Positions 42,212-51,493 of a DNA stretch of 64,000 nt are shown here, piece after piece. A program made the position numbers and the translations under genes. The stretch lies in contig CANTFK010000938.1 in the NCBI GenBank assembly GCA_947646735.1, positions 124,001-188,000 on the forward strand, read 5' to 3'. The notes under the pieces were generated by a model. That model was not told the DNA's origin and did no database searches. It saw nothing but the letters and a program-made list of their open reading frames with translations. Position 1 is the stretch's first letter. Each line of letters opens with the position of its first letter. The DNA is from Peronospora farinosa (taxonomy: Eukaryota > Oomycota > Peronosporomycetes > Peronosporales > Peronosporaceae).

Positions 42212-42796
42212 AGCTCTTTGCTCCCTGTAGTTTAGCTCGCACCCAAAAATTTGTGCACGCTACTGCTAGCTACATTCCCTTCTATGCCAATGGCCTCACA
42301 CACACGCGCTCTGATAAAGCCACCAACAAGTGAAGCAGGGCTTGGTGGGGGAGAGGTTGCCGATCGTCTTCTTGATGTCAGCCCTACCACTTATTAAAAA
42401 GCAGGTGAACGCGTTTCACGTAACGCGAATGATTGTATTACGACATGCGCGTGACGCAATGTGTAATTGGCCATATTAGACAAATTACATCAGCATAAAT
42501 AAGCATAGGCAGGTGGTGTGCCCGAATAGCAGGCACAGCGTGGCAATTGATTATTTGTTTTTAATTTGGCCCTAAACTCCCAATATGGACCAATGATAAA
42601 TTGATTTAAAACGCGTAATTCCCGAAAGGCGGGAACACTTTCGTATTTATTACGACTTAGAAATCTTCGTCATTAGTACGAATTAAAATCAAAAAAATAA
42701 AAATCAGAATTTAAAATACTTGATACCAAATACTTGGGCTTGAGTCTTCCTTAAGCGCGCGTGAAACTAGTGACGGTACGTTCTAGCCCCGTTACA
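42212..42796. repeat. Degenerate LTR-like remnant abutting the tRNA array
   Basis: 42240-42330 still resembles integrase tail (FVHATAS.IPFYANGL). The AT-rich rest ends TAGCCCCGTTACA at 42796, the same terminus as the element 1 LTR (CCCCGTTACA). Array sequence starts at the next base, so an LTR end has cut the array inside a spacer, 47 bp before the first tRNA. Confidence 0.45.
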
Positions 42797-42843
42797 TTGT
42801 AAGCGATGTTTAAAATCGCGTGTGGGGTAAACAGGCTAGTGCT

Positions 42844-42915
42844 GGTCTTATGGTGTAATGGTTAGCACTCTGGACTCTGAATCCAGCGATCCGGGTTCAA
42901 ATCTCGGTAGGAGCT
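42844..42915 (+). tRNA. tRNA-Gln(CUG), T1
   Basis: Left-most unit. Type H acceptor; T-loop TTCAAAT, T-stem with G-U (CTCGG). Confidence 0.75.
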
Positions 42916-43022
42916 CGTTTTTGTGCGCGATCTCAAATCATTAGTGTCTGTTCTAGAGGTGTGAAAGTGTAAGGCTTGTTAGCGATGTTTGAAATTGCGT
43001 GTGAGGTAAACAAGCTAGTGCT

Positions 43023-43094
43023 GGTCTTATGGTGTAATGGTTAGCAATCTGGACTCTGAATCCGGCGATCCGGGTTTAAATCCCGGTAGGACCT
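43023..43094 (+). tRNA. tRNA-Gln(CUG), T2
   Basis: Type A acceptor, before a long spacer. AGCAAT for AGCACT, anticodon stem TCCGG, T-loop TTTAAAT (C56 lost). Confidence 0.65.
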
Positions 43095-43375
43095 CGTTTT
43101 GCCCTGCTCCTGCTGGTACTACCACGGTACTTTTGTTGCACGATACTGTTGTTCATTCACTGTAATGCGGCACAATGCCACGACTGGAGAGCTCAGTGCT
43201 GTTGCACCGCCTGCTGCCCTATTAAAATGGGTAGGTGTCCGTGGATCAATTCTATCTGAAAAGCAGTCGCATATGACAAGGATATGTGATGCAATCATCC
43301 AAAGACGGTGAGTGTGTAATGCTGTGGAGACGACTTGATGACGTTTAGATGAGGTGTCCATAGGGTGCACTCAGT
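43095..43375 (+). repeat. Long array spacer (L), first of 11 copies
   Basis: A 281-bp spacer lies between a CUG tRNA and the next UUG tRNA. Other copies: 45775-46055, 50246-50526, 51494-51774, 52563-52843, 53632-53912, 58818-59098, 60067-60347, 60599-60878 (one base shorter), 62208-62488, 63460-63740. Copies are nearly identical, with three variant groups at one site (CACGACTGG, CACGCGTGG, CACGGCTGG) following array position. It contains a 70-codon frame without an ATG start on one strand and an 83-codon frame on the other; I regard both as chance. No tRNA-like fold or snoRNA boxes were convincing. Confidence 0.85.
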
Positions 43376-43447
43376 GCTCTTATGGTGTAATGGTTAGCAC
43401 TCTGTACTTTGAATCCAGCGATCCGGGTTCAAATCCCGGTAGGAGCT
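43376..43447 (+). tRNA. tRNA-Gln(UUG), T3
   Basis: Type B acceptor. Anticodon stem CTGTA gives one mismatch; T-loop TTCAAAT. Confidence 0.75.
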
Positions 43448-43554
43448 CGTTTTTGTGCGCGATCTCAAATCATTAGTGTCTGTTCTAGAGGTGTGAATGT
43501 GTAAGGCTTGTGAGCGATGTTTGAAATTGCGTGTGAGGTAAACAGGCTAGTGCT

Positions 43555-43626
43555 GGTCTTATGGTGTAATGGTTAGCACTCTGGACTCTGAATCCAGCGA
43601 TCCGGGTTCAAATCCCTGTAGGAGCT
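43555..43626 (+). tRNA. tRNA-Gln(CUG), T4
   Basis: Type H. T-stem 3' strand CCCTG has a mismatch; T-loop TTCAAAT. Confidence 0.6.
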
Positions 43627-43733
43627 CGTTTTTGTGCGCGATCTCAAATCATTAGTGTCTGTTCTAGAGGTGTGAATGTGTAAGGCTTGTGAGCGATGTT
43701 TGAAATTGCGTGTGAGGTAAACAGGCTAGTGCT

Positions 43734-43805
43734 GGTCTTATGGTGTAATGGTTAGCACTCTGGACTCTTAATCCAGCGATCCGGGTCCAAATCCCGGTAG
43801 GAGCT
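43734..43805 (+). tRNA. tRNA with anticodon CUU (Lys-type) in Gln body, T5
   Basis: Loop CTCTTAA makes the anticodon CTT, which would read AAG. Type H; T-loop TCCAAAT. Probably a pseudogene. Confidence 0.55.
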
Positions 43806-43912
43806 CGTTTTTGTGCGCGATCTCAAATCATTAGTGTCAGTTCTAGAGTTGTGAAAGTGTAAGGCTTGTGAGCGATGTTTGAAATTGCGTGTGAGGTAAA
43901 CAGGCTAGTGCT

Positions 43913-43984
43913 GGTCTTATGGTGTAATGGTTAGCACTCTGGACTCTGAATCCAGCGATCCGGGTTCAAATCTCGGTAGGAGCT
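43913..43984 (+). tRNA. tRNA-Gln(CUG), T6
   Basis: Type H; T-loop TTCAAAT, T-stem CTCGG. Confidence 0.75.
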
Positions 43985-44091
43985 CGTTTTTGTGCGCGAT
44001 CTCAAATCATTAGTGTCTGTTCTAGAGGTGTGAAAGTGTAAGGCTTGTGAGCGATGTTTGAAATAGCGTGTGAGGTAAACAGGCTAGTGCT

Positions 44092-44163
44092 GGACTTATG
44101 GTGTAATGGTTAGCACTCTGGACTTTGAATCCAGTGATCCGGGTCCAAATCCCGGTAGGAGCT
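44092..44163 (+). tRNA. tRNA-Gln(UUG), T7
   Basis: Acceptor GGACTTA adds a second mismatch; T-loop TCCAAAT. Likely inactive. Confidence 0.5.
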
Positions 44164-44270
44164 CGTTTTTGTGCGCGATCTCAAATCATTAGTGTCTGTT
44201 CTAGAGTTGTGAATGTGTAAGGCTTGTGAGCGATGTTTGAAATTGCGTGTGAGGTAAACAGGCTAGTGCT

Positions 44271-44342
44271 GGTCTTATGGTGTAATGGTTAGCACTCTGG
44301 ACTCTGAATCCAGCGATCCGGGTTCAAATCTCGGTAGGAGCT
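44271..44342 (+). tRNA. tRNA-Gln(CUG), T8
   Basis: Type H; T-loop TTCAAAT, T-stem CTCGG. Confidence 0.75.
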
Positions 44343-44449
44343 CGTTTTTGTGCGCGATCTCAAATCATTAGTGTCTGTTCTAGAGGTGTGAATGTGTAAG
44401 GCTTGTGAGCGATGTTTGAAATTGCGTGTGAGGTAAACAGGCTAGTGCT

Positions 44450-44521
44450 GGTCTTATGGTGTAATGGTTAGCACTCTGGACTCTGAATCCAGCGATCCGG
44501 GTTTAAATCTCGGTAGGAGCT
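44450..44521 (+). tRNA. tRNA-Gln(CUG), T9
   Basis: Type H; T-loop TTTAAAT, T-stem CTCGG. Confidence 0.55.
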
Positions 44522-44628
44522 CGTTTTTGTGCGCGATCTCAAATCATTAGTGTCTGTTCTAGAGTTGTGAATGTGTAAGGCTTGTGAGCGATGTTTGAAA
44601 TTGCGTGTGAGGTAAACAGGCTAGTGCT

Positions 44629-44700
44629 GGTCTTATGGTGTAATGGTTAGCACTCTGGACTTTGAATCCAGCGATCCGGGTCCAAATCCCGGTAGGAGCT
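44629..44700 (+). tRNA. tRNA-Gln(UUG), T10
   Basis: Type H; T-loop TCCAAAT. Confidence 0.55.
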
Positions 44701-44807
44701 CGTTTTTGTGCGCGATCTCAAATCATTAGTGTCTGTTCTAGAGGTGTGAATGTGTAAGGCTTGTGAGCGATGTTTGAAATAGCGTGTGAGGTAAACAGGC
44801 TAGTGCT

Positions 44808-44879
44808 GGTCTTATGGTGTAATGGTTAGCACTCTGGACTCTGAATCCAGCGATCCGGGTTTAAATCTCGGTAGGAGCT
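44808..44879 (+). tRNA. tRNA-Gln(CUG), T11
   Basis: Type H; T-loop TTTAAAT, T-stem CTCGG. Confidence 0.55.
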
Positions 44880-44986
44880 CGTTTTTGTGCGCGATCTCAA
44901 ATCATTAGTGTCTGTTCTAGAGTTGTGAATGTGTAAGGCTTGTGAGCGATGTTTGAAATTGCGTGTGAGGTAAACAGGCTAGTGCT

Positions 44987-45058
44987 GGTCTTATGGTGTA
45001 ATGGTTAGCACTCTGGACTTTGAATCCAGCGATCCGGGTCCAAATCCCGGTAGGAGCT
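44987..45058 (+). tRNA. tRNA-Gln(UUG), T12
   Basis: Type H; T-loop TCCAAAT. Confidence 0.55.
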
Positions 45059-45165
45059 CGTTTTTGTGCGCGATCTCAAATCATTAGTGTCTGTTCTAGA
45101 GGTGTGAATGTGTAAGGCTTGTGAGCGATGTTTGAAATTGCGTGTGAGGTAAACAGGCTAGTGCT

Positions 45166-45237
45166 GGTCTTATGGTGTAATGGTTAGCACTCTGGACTCT
45201 GAATCCAGCGATCCGGGTTTAAATCTCGGTAGGAGCT
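45166..45237 (+). tRNA. tRNA-Gln(CUG), T13
   Basis: Type H; T-loop TTTAAAT, T-stem CTCGG. Confidence 0.55.
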
Positions 45238-45344
45238 CGTTTTTGTGCGCGATCTCAAATCATTAGTGTCTGTTCTAGAGTTGTGAATGTGTAAGGCTTG
45301 TGAGCGATGTTTGAAATTGCGTGTGAGGTAAACAGGCTAGTGCT

Positions 45345-45416
45345 GGTCTTATGGTGTAATGGTTAGCACTCTGGACTTTGAATCCAGCGATCCGGGTTTA
45401 AATCCCGGTAGGAGCT
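45345..45416 (+). tRNA. tRNA-Gln(UUG), T14
   Basis: Type H; T-loop TTTAAAT. Confidence 0.55.
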
Positions 45417-45523
45417 CGTTTTTGTGCGCGATCTCAAATCATTAGTGTCTGTTCTAGAGGTGTGAATGTGTAAGGCTTGTGAGCGATGTTTGAAATTGCG
45501 TGTGAGGTAAACAGGCTAGTGCT

Positions 45524-45595
45524 GGTCTTATGGTGTAATGGTTAGCACTCTGGACTTTGAATCCAGCGATCCGGGTTTAAATCCCGGTAGGAGCT
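45524..45595 (+). tRNA. tRNA-Gln(UUG), T15
   Basis: Type H; T-loop TTTAAAT. Confidence 0.55.
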
Positions 45596-45702
45596 CGTTT
45601 TTGTGCGCGATCTCAAATCATTAGTGTCTGTTCTAGAGGTGTGAAAGTGTAAGGCTTGTGAGCGATGTTTGAAATAGCGTGTGAGGTAAACAGGCTAGTG
45701 CT

Positions 45703-45774
45703 GGTCTTATGGTGTAATGGTTAGCAATCTGGACTCTGAATCCGGCGATCCGGGTTTAAATCCCGGTAGGAGCT
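45703..45774 (+). tRNA. tRNA-Gln(CUG), T16
   Basis: Type H but before a long spacer. AGCAAT and TCCGG variants as in T2; T-loop TTTAAAT. Confidence 0.55.
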
Positions 45775-46055
45775 CGTTTTGCCCTGCTCCTGCTGGTACT
45801 ACCACGGTACTTTTGTTGCACGATACTGTTGTTCATTCACTGTAATGCGGCACAATGCCACGCGTGGAGAGCTCAGTGCTGTTGCATCGCCTGCTGCCCT
45901 ATTAAAATGGGTAGGTGTCCGTGGATCAATTCTATCTGAAAAGCAGTCGCATATGACAAGGATATGTGATGCAATCATCCAAAGACGGTGAGTGTGTAAT
46001 GCTGTGGAGACGACTTGATGACGTTTAGATGAGGTGTCCATAGGGTGCACTCAGT

Positions 46056-46127
46056 GCTCTTATGGTGTAATGGTTAGCACTCTGTACTTTGAATCCAGCG
46101 ATCCGGGTTCAAATCCCGGTAGGAGCT
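46056..46127 (+). tRNA. tRNA-Gln(UUG), T17
   Basis: Type B; anticodon stem CTGTA mismatch as in T3; T-loop TTCAAAT. Confidence 0.75.
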
Positions 46128-46234
46128 CGTTTTTGTGCGCGATCTCAAATCATTAGTGTCTGTTCTAGAGGTGTGAATGTGTAAGGCTTGTGAGCGATGT
46201 TTGAAATTGCGTGTGAGGTAAACAGGCTAGTGCT

Positions 46235-46306
46235 GGTCTTATGGTGTAATGGTTAGCACTCTGGACTCTGAATCCAGCGATCCGGGTCCAAATCCCGGTA
46301 GGAGCT
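46235..46306 (+). tRNA. tRNA-Gln(CUG), T18
   Basis: Type H; T-loop TCCAAAT. Confidence 0.55.
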
Positions 46307-46413
46307 CGTTTTTGTGCGCGATCTCAAATCATTAGTGTCTGTTCTAGAGTTGTGAATGTGTAAGGCTTGTGAGCGATGTTTGAAATTGCGTGTGAGGTAA
46401 ACAGGCTAGTGCT

Positions 46414-46485
46414 GGTCTTATGGTGTAATGGTTAGCACTCTGGACTCTGAATCCAGCGATCCGGGTTTAAATCCCGGTAGTAGCT
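46414..46485 (+). tRNA. tRNA-Gln(CUG), T19
   Basis: 3' acceptor TAGTAGC adds a second mismatch; T-loop TTTAAAT. Confidence 0.5.
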
Positions 46486-46592
46486 CGTTTTTGTGCGCGA
46501 TCTCAAATCATTAGTGTCTGTTCTAGAGGTGTGAATGTGTAAGGCTTGTGAGCGATGTTTGAAATTGCGTGTGAGGTAAACAGGCTAGTGCT

Positions 46593-46664
46593 GGTCTTAT
46601 GGTGTAATGGTTAGCACTCTGGACTCTGAATCCAGCGATCCGGGTTTAAATCCCGGTAGGAGCT
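46593..46664 (+). tRNA. tRNA-Gln(CUG), T20
   Basis: Type H; T-loop TTTAAAT. Confidence 0.55.
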
Positions 46665-46771
46665 CGTTTTTGTGCGCGATCTCAAATCATTAGTGTCTGT
46701 TCTAGAGGTGTGAATGTGTAAGGCTTGTGAGCGATGTTTGAAATTGCGTGTGAGGTAAACAGGCTAGTGCT

Positions 46772-46843
46772 GGTCTTATGGTGTAATGGTTAGCACTCTG
46801 GACTCTGAATCCAGCGATCCGGGTTCAAATCCCGGTAGGAGCT
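46772..46843 (+). tRNA. tRNA-Gln(CUG), T21
   Basis: Type H; T-loop TTCAAAT, full T-stem. Confidence 0.75.
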
Positions 46844-46950
46844 CGTTTTTGTGCGCGATCTCAAATCATTAGTGTCTGTTCTAGAGGTGTGAATGTGTAA
46901 GGCTTGTGAGCGATGTTTGAAATTGCGTGTGAGGTAAACAGGCTAGTGCT

Positions 46951-47022
46951 GGTCTTATGGTGTAATGGTTAGCACTCTGGACTCTGAATCCAGCGATCCG
47001 GGTTCAAATCTCGGTAGGAGCT
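46951..47022 (+). tRNA. tRNA-Gln(CUG), T22
   Basis: Type H; T-loop TTCAAAT, T-stem CTCGG. Confidence 0.75.
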
Positions 47023-47129
47023 CGTTTTTGTGCGCGATCTCAAATCATTAGTGTCTGTTCTAGAGGTGTGAAAGTGTAAGGCTTGTGAGCGATGTTTGAA
47101 ATTGCGTGTGAGGTAAACAGGCTAGTGCT

Positions 47130-47201
47130 GGTCTTATGGTGTAATGGTTAGCACTCTGGACTCTGAATCCAGCGATCCGGGTTTAAATCTCGGTAGGAGC
47201 T
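47130..47201 (+). tRNA. tRNA-Gln(CUG), T23
   Basis: Type H; T-loop TTTAAAT, T-stem CTCGG. Confidence 0.55.
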
Positions 47202-47308
47202 CGTTTTTGTGCGCGATCTCAAATCATTAGTGTCTGTTCTAGAGTTGTGAATGTGTAAGGCTTGTGAGCGATGTTTGAAATTGCGTGTGAGGTAAACAGG
47301 CTAGTGCT

Positions 47309-47380
47309 GGTCTTATGGTGTAATGGTTAGCACTCTGGACTTTGAATCCAGCGATCCGGGTTTAAATCCCGGTAGGAGCT
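47309..47380 (+). tRNA. tRNA-Gln(UUG), T24
   Basis: Type H; T-loop TTTAAAT. Confidence 0.55.
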
Positions 47381-47487
47381 CGTTTTTGTGCGCGATCTCA
47401 AATCATTAGTGTCTGTTCTAGAGGTGTGAATGTGTAAGGCTTGTGAGCGATGTTTGAAATTGCGTGTGAGGTAAACAGGCTAGTGCT

Positions 47488-47559
47488 GGTCTTATGGTGT
47501 AATGGTTAGCACTCTGGACTTTGAATCCAGCGATCCGGGTTCAAATCCCGGTAGTAGCT
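47488..47559 (+). tRNA. tRNA-Gln(UUG), T25
   Basis: 3' acceptor TAGTAGC (extra mismatch); T-loop TTCAAAT. Confidence 0.6.
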
Positions 47560-47666
47560 CGTTTTTGTGCGCGATCTCAAATCATTAGTGTCTGTTCTAG
47601 AGGTGTGAATGTGTAAGGCTTGTGAGCGATGTTTGAAATTGCGTGTGAGGTAAACAGGCTAGTGCT

Positions 47667-47738
47667 GGTCTTATGGTGTAATGGTTAGCACTCTGGACTT
47701 TGAATCCAGCGATCCGGGTTCAAATCCCGGTAGGAGCT
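47667..47738 (+). tRNA. tRNA-Gln(UUG), T26
   Basis: Type H; T-loop TTCAAAT. Confidence 0.75.
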
Positions 47739-47845
47739 CGTTTTTGTGCGCGATCTCAAATCATTAGTGTCTGTTCTAGAGGTGTGAATGTGTAAGGCTT
47801 GTGAGCGATGTTTGAAATTGCGTGTGAGGTAAACAGGCTAGTGCT

Positions 47846-47917
47846 GGTCTTATGGTGTAATGGTTAGCACTCTGGACTCTGAATCCAGCGATCCGGGTTT
47901 AAATCTCGGTAGGAGCT
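47846..47917 (+). tRNA. tRNA-Gln(CUG), T27
   Basis: Type H; T-loop TTTAAAT, T-stem CTCGG. Confidence 0.55.
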
Positions 47918-48024
47918 CGTTTTTGTGCGCGATCTCAAATCATTAGTGTCTGTTCTAGAGTTGTGAATGTGTAAGGCTTGTGAGCGATGTTTGAAATTGC
48001 GTGTGAGGTAAACAGGCTAGTGCT

Positions 48025-48096
48025 GGTCTTATGGTGTAATGGTTAGCACTCTGGACTTTGAATCCAGCGATCCGGGTTTAAATCCCGGTAGGAGCT
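48025..48096 (+). tRNA. tRNA-Gln(UUG), T28
   Basis: Type H; T-loop TTTAAAT. Confidence 0.55.
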
Positions 48097-48203
48097 CGTT
48101 TTTGTGCGCGATCTCAAATCATTAGTGTCTGTTCTAGAGGTGTGAATGTGTAAGGCTTGTGAGCGATGTTTGAAATTGCGTGTGAGGTAAACAGGCTAGT
48201 GCT

Positions 48204-48275
48204 GGTCTTATGGTGTAATGGTTAGCACTCTGGACTCTGAATCCAGCGATCCGGGTTTAAATCCCGGTAGGAGCT
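48204..48275 (+). tRNA. tRNA-Gln(CUG), T29
   Basis: Type H; T-loop TTTAAAT. Confidence 0.55.
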
Positions 48276-48382
48276 CGTTTTTGTGCGCGATCTCAAATCA
48301 TTAGTGTCTGTTCTAGAGGTGTGAATGTGTAAGGCTTGTGAGCGATGTTTGAAATAGCGTGTGAGGTAAACAGGCTAGTGCT

Positions 48383-48454
48383 GGTCTTATGGTGTAATGG
48401 TTAGCACTCTGGACTCTGAATCCGGCGATCCGGGTTTAAATCCCGGTAGTAGCT
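48383..48454 (+). tRNA. tRNA-Gln(CUG), T30
   Basis: Anticodon stem TCCGG, T-loop TTTAAAT, 3' acceptor TAGTAGC. Confidence 0.5.
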
Positions 48455-48561
48455 CGTTTTTGTGCGCGATCTCAAATCATTAGTGTCTGTTCTAGAGGTG
48501 TGAATGTGTAAGGCTTGTGAGCGATGTTTGAAATTGCGTGTGAGGTAAACAGGCTAGTGCT

Positions 48562-48633
48562 GGTCTTATGGTGTAATGGTTAGCACTCTGGACTCTGAAT
48601 CCAGCGATCCGGGTTCAAATCCCGGTAGGAGCT
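48562..48633 (+). tRNA. tRNA-Gln(CUG), T31
   Basis: Type H; T-loop TTCAAAT. Confidence 0.75.
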
Positions 48634-48740
48634 CGTTTTTGTGCGCGATCTCAAATCATTAGTGTCTGTTCTAGAGGTGTGAATGTGTAAGGCTTGTGAG
48701 CGATGTTTGAAATTGCGTGTGAGGTAAACAGGCTAGTGCT

Positions 48741-48812
48741 GGTCTTATGGTGTAATGGTTAGCACTCTGGACTCTGAATCCAGCGATCCGGGTTTAAATC
48801 CCGGTAGTAGCT
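48741..48812 (+). tRNA. tRNA-Gln(CUG), T32
   Basis: T-loop TTTAAAT; 3' acceptor TAGTAGC. Confidence 0.5.
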
Positions 48813-48919
48813 CGTTTTTGTGCGCGATCTCAAATCATTAGTGTCTGTTCTAGAGGTGTGAATGTGTAAGGCTTGTGAGCGATGTTTGAAATTGCGTGTG
48901 AGGTAAACAGGCTAGTGCT

Positions 48920-48992
48920 GGTCTTATGGTGTAATGGTTAGCACTCTGGACTCTTGAATCCAGCGATCCGGGTCCAAATCCCGGTAGGAGCT
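48920..48992 (+). tRNA. tRNA-Gln-like with 8-nt anticodon loop, T33
   Basis: Loop CTCTTGAA has one extra T, so it could present CTT or TTG; such expanded loops are known from frameshift suppressors. T-loop TCCAAAT. Probably a pseudogene. Confidence 0.5.
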
Positions 48993-49099
48993 CGTTTTTG
49001 TGCGCGATCTCAAATCATTAGTGTCAGTTCTAGAGTTGTGAATGTGTAAGGCTTGTGAGCGATGTTTGAAATTGCGTGTGAGGTAAACAGGCTAGTGCT

Positions 49100-49171
49100 G
49101 GTCTTATGGTGTAATGGTTAGCACTCTGGACTCTGAATCCAGCGATCCGGGTTCAAATCTCGGTAGGAGCT
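49100..49171 (+). tRNA. tRNA-Gln(CUG), T34
   Basis: Type H; T-loop TTCAAAT, T-stem CTCGG. Confidence 0.75.
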
Positions 49172-49278
49172 CGTTTTTGTGCGCGATCTCAAATCATTAG
49201 TGTCTGTTCTAGAGGTGTGAATGTGTAAGGCTTGTGAGCGATGTTTGAAATTGCGTGTGAGGTAAACAGGCTAGTGCT

Positions 49279-49350
49279 GGTCTTATGGTGTAATGGTTAG
49301 CACTCTGGACTCTGAATCCAGCGATCCGGGTTTAAATCTCGGTAGGAGCT
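49279..49350 (+). tRNA. tRNA-Gln(CUG), T35
   Basis: Type H; T-loop TTTAAAT, T-stem CTCGG. Confidence 0.55.
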
Positions 49351-49457
49351 CGTTTTTGTGCGCGATCTCAAATCATTAGTGTCTGTTCTAGAGGTGTGAA
49401 TGTGTAAGGCTTGTGAGCGATGTTTGAAATTGCGTGTGAGGTAAACAGGCTAGTGCT

Positions 49458-49529
49458 GGTCTTATGGTGTAATGGTTAGCACTCTGGACTCTGAATCCAG
49501 CGATCCGGGTTCAAATCCCGGTAGGAGCT
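49458..49529 (+). tRNA. tRNA-Gln(CUG), T36
   Basis: Type H; T-loop TTCAAAT. Confidence 0.75.
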
Positions 49530-49636
49530 CGTTTTTGTGCGCGATCTCAAATCATTAGTGTCTGTTCTAGAGGTGTGAATGTGTAAGGCTTGTGAGCGAT
49601 GTTTGAAATTGCGTGTGAGGTAAACAGGCTAGTGCT

Positions 49637-49708
49637 GGTCTTATGGTGTAATGGTTAGCACTCTGGACTCTGAATCCAGCGATCCGGGTTCAAATCCCGG
49701 TAGGAGCT
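49637..49708 (+). tRNA. tRNA-Gln(CUG), T37
   Basis: Type H; T-loop TTCAAAT. Confidence 0.75.
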
Positions 49709-49815
49709 CGTTTTTGTGCGCGATCTCAAATCATTAGTGTCTGTTCTAGAGGTGTGAATGTGTAAGGCTTGTGAGCGATGTTTGAAATTGCGTGTGAGGT
49801 AAACAGGCTAGTGCT

Positions 49816-49887
49816 GGTCTTATGGTGTAATGGTTAGCACTCTGGACTTTGAATCCAGCGATCCGGGTTCAAATCCCGGTAGGAGCT
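49816..49887 (+). tRNA. tRNA-Gln(UUG), T38
   Basis: Type H; T-loop TTCAAAT. Confidence 0.75.
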
Positions 49888-49994
49888 CGTTTTTGTGCGC
49901 GATCTCAAATCATTAGTGTCTGTTCTAGAGGTGTGAATGTGTAAGGCTTGTGAGCGATGTTTGAAATTGCGTGTGAGGTAAACAGGCTAGTGCT

Positions 49995-50066
49995 GGTCTT
50001 ATGGTGTAATGGTTAGCACTCTGGACTTTGAATCCAGCGATCCGGGTTCAAATCCCGGTAGGAGCT
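49995..50066 (+). tRNA. tRNA-Gln(UUG), T39
   Basis: Type H; T-loop TTCAAAT. Confidence 0.75.
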
Positions 50067-50173
50067 CGTTTTTGTGCGCGATCTCAAATCATTAGTGTCT
50101 GTTCTAGAGGTGTGAATGTGTAAGGCTTGTGAGCGATGTTTGAAATTGCGTGTGAGGTAAACAGGCTAGTGCT

Positions 50174-50245
50174 GGTCTTATGGTGTAATGGTTAGCACTC
50201 TGGACTCTGAATCCAGCGATCCGGGTTTAAATCCCGGTAGGAGCT
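50174..50245 (+). tRNA. tRNA-Gln(CUG), T40
   Basis: Type H, before a long spacer; T-loop TTTAAAT. Confidence 0.55.
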
Positions 50246-50526
50246 CGTTTTGCCCTGCTCCTGCTGGTACTACCACGGTACTTTTGTTGCACGATACTGT
50301 TGTTCATTCACTGTAATGCGGCACAATGCCACGCGTGGAGAGCTCAGTGCTGTTGCATCGCCTGCTGCCCTATTAAAATGGGTAGGTGTCCGTGGATCAA
50401 TTCTATCTGAAAAGCAGTCGCATATGACAAGGATATGTGATGCAATCATCCAAAGACGGTGAGTGTGTAATGCTGTGGAGACGACTTGATGACGTTTAGA
50501 TGAGGTGTCCATAGGGTGCACTCAGT

Positions 50527-50598
50527 GCTCTTATGGTGTAATGGTTAGCACTCTGGACTTTGAATCCAGCGATCCGGGTTCAAATCCCGGTAGGAGCT
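50527..50598 (+). tRNA. tRNA-Gln(UUG), T41
   Basis: Type B, all stems paired; T-loop TTCAAAT. Good candidate functional gene. Confidence 0.9.
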
Positions 50599-50705
50599 CG
50601 TTTTTGTGCGCGATCTCAAATCATTAGTGTCTGTTCTAGAGGTGTGAATGTGTAAGGCTTGTGAGCGATGTTTGAAATTGCGTGTGAGGTAAACAGGCTA
50701 GTGCT

Positions 50706-50777
50706 GGTCTTATGGTGTAATGGTTAGCACTCTGGACTTTGAATCCAGCGATCCGGGTTCAAATCCCGGTAGGAGCT
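50706..50777 (+). tRNA. tRNA-Gln(UUG), T42
   Basis: Type H; T-loop TTCAAAT. Confidence 0.75.
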
Positions 50778-50884
50778 CGTTTTTGTGCGCGATCTCAAAT
50801 CATTAGTGTCTGTTCTAGAGTTGTGAATGTGTAAGGCTTGTGAGCGATGTTTGAAATTGCGTGTGAGGTAAACAGGCTAGTGCT

Positions 50885-50956
50885 GGTCTTATGGTGTAAT
50901 GGTTAGCACTCTGGACTTTGAATCCAGCGATCCGGGTTTAAATCCCGGTAGGAGCT
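50885..50956 (+). tRNA. tRNA-Gln(UUG), T43
   Basis: Type H; T-loop TTTAAAT. Confidence 0.55.
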
Positions 50957-51063
50957 CGTTTTTGTGCGCGATCTCAAATCATTAGTGTCTGTTCTAGAGG
51001 TGTGAATGTGTAAGGCTTGTGAGCGATGTTTGAAATTGCGTGTGAGGTAAACAGGCTAGTGCT

Positions 51064-51135
51064 GGTCTTATGGTGTAATGGTTAGCACTCTGGACTCTGA
51101 ATCCAGCGATCCGGGTTCAAATCCCGGTAGGAGCT
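51064..51135 (+). tRNA. tRNA-Gln(CUG), T44
   Basis: Type H; T-loop TTCAAAT. Confidence 0.75.
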
Positions 51136-51242
51136 CGTTTTTGTGCGCGATCTCAAATCATTAGTGTCTGTTCTAGAGTTGTGAATGTGTAAGGCTTGTG
51201 AGCGATGTTTGAAATTGCGTGTGAGGTAAACAGGCTAGTGCT

Positions 51243-51314
51243 GGTCTTATGGTGTAATGGTTAGCACTCTGGACTTTGAATCCAGCGATCCGGGTTTAAA
51301 TCCCGGTAGGAGCT
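51243..51314 (+). tRNA. tRNA-Gln(UUG), T45
   Basis: Type H; T-loop TTTAAAT. Confidence 0.55.
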
Positions 51315-51421
51315 CGTTTTTGTGCGCGATCTCAAATCATTAGTGTCTGTTCTAGAGGTGTGAATGTGTAAGGCTTGTGAGCGATGTTTGAAATTGCGTG
51401 TGAGGTAAACAGGCTAGTGCT

Positions 51422-51493
51422 GGTCTTATGGTGTAATGGTTAGCAATCTGGACTCTGAATCCGGCGATCCGGGTTTAAATCCCGGTAGGAGCT
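51422..51493 (+). tRNA. tRNA-Gln(CUG), T46
   Basis: Type H, before a long spacer; AGCAAT and TCCGG variants; T-loop TTTAAAT. Confidence 0.55.

Noticed and set aside
43099..43311. Conserved 70-codon ORF in every long spacer, with an 83-codon ORF on the other strand
   Set aside because: No ATG start on the plus strand. Conservation follows from recent tandem duplication. One copy (60599-60878) has an indel that breaks both frames without other change.
43095..43375. C/D snoRNA in the long spacer (TGATGA near the 3' part)
   Set aside because: No D box at a proper distance and no terminal stem.
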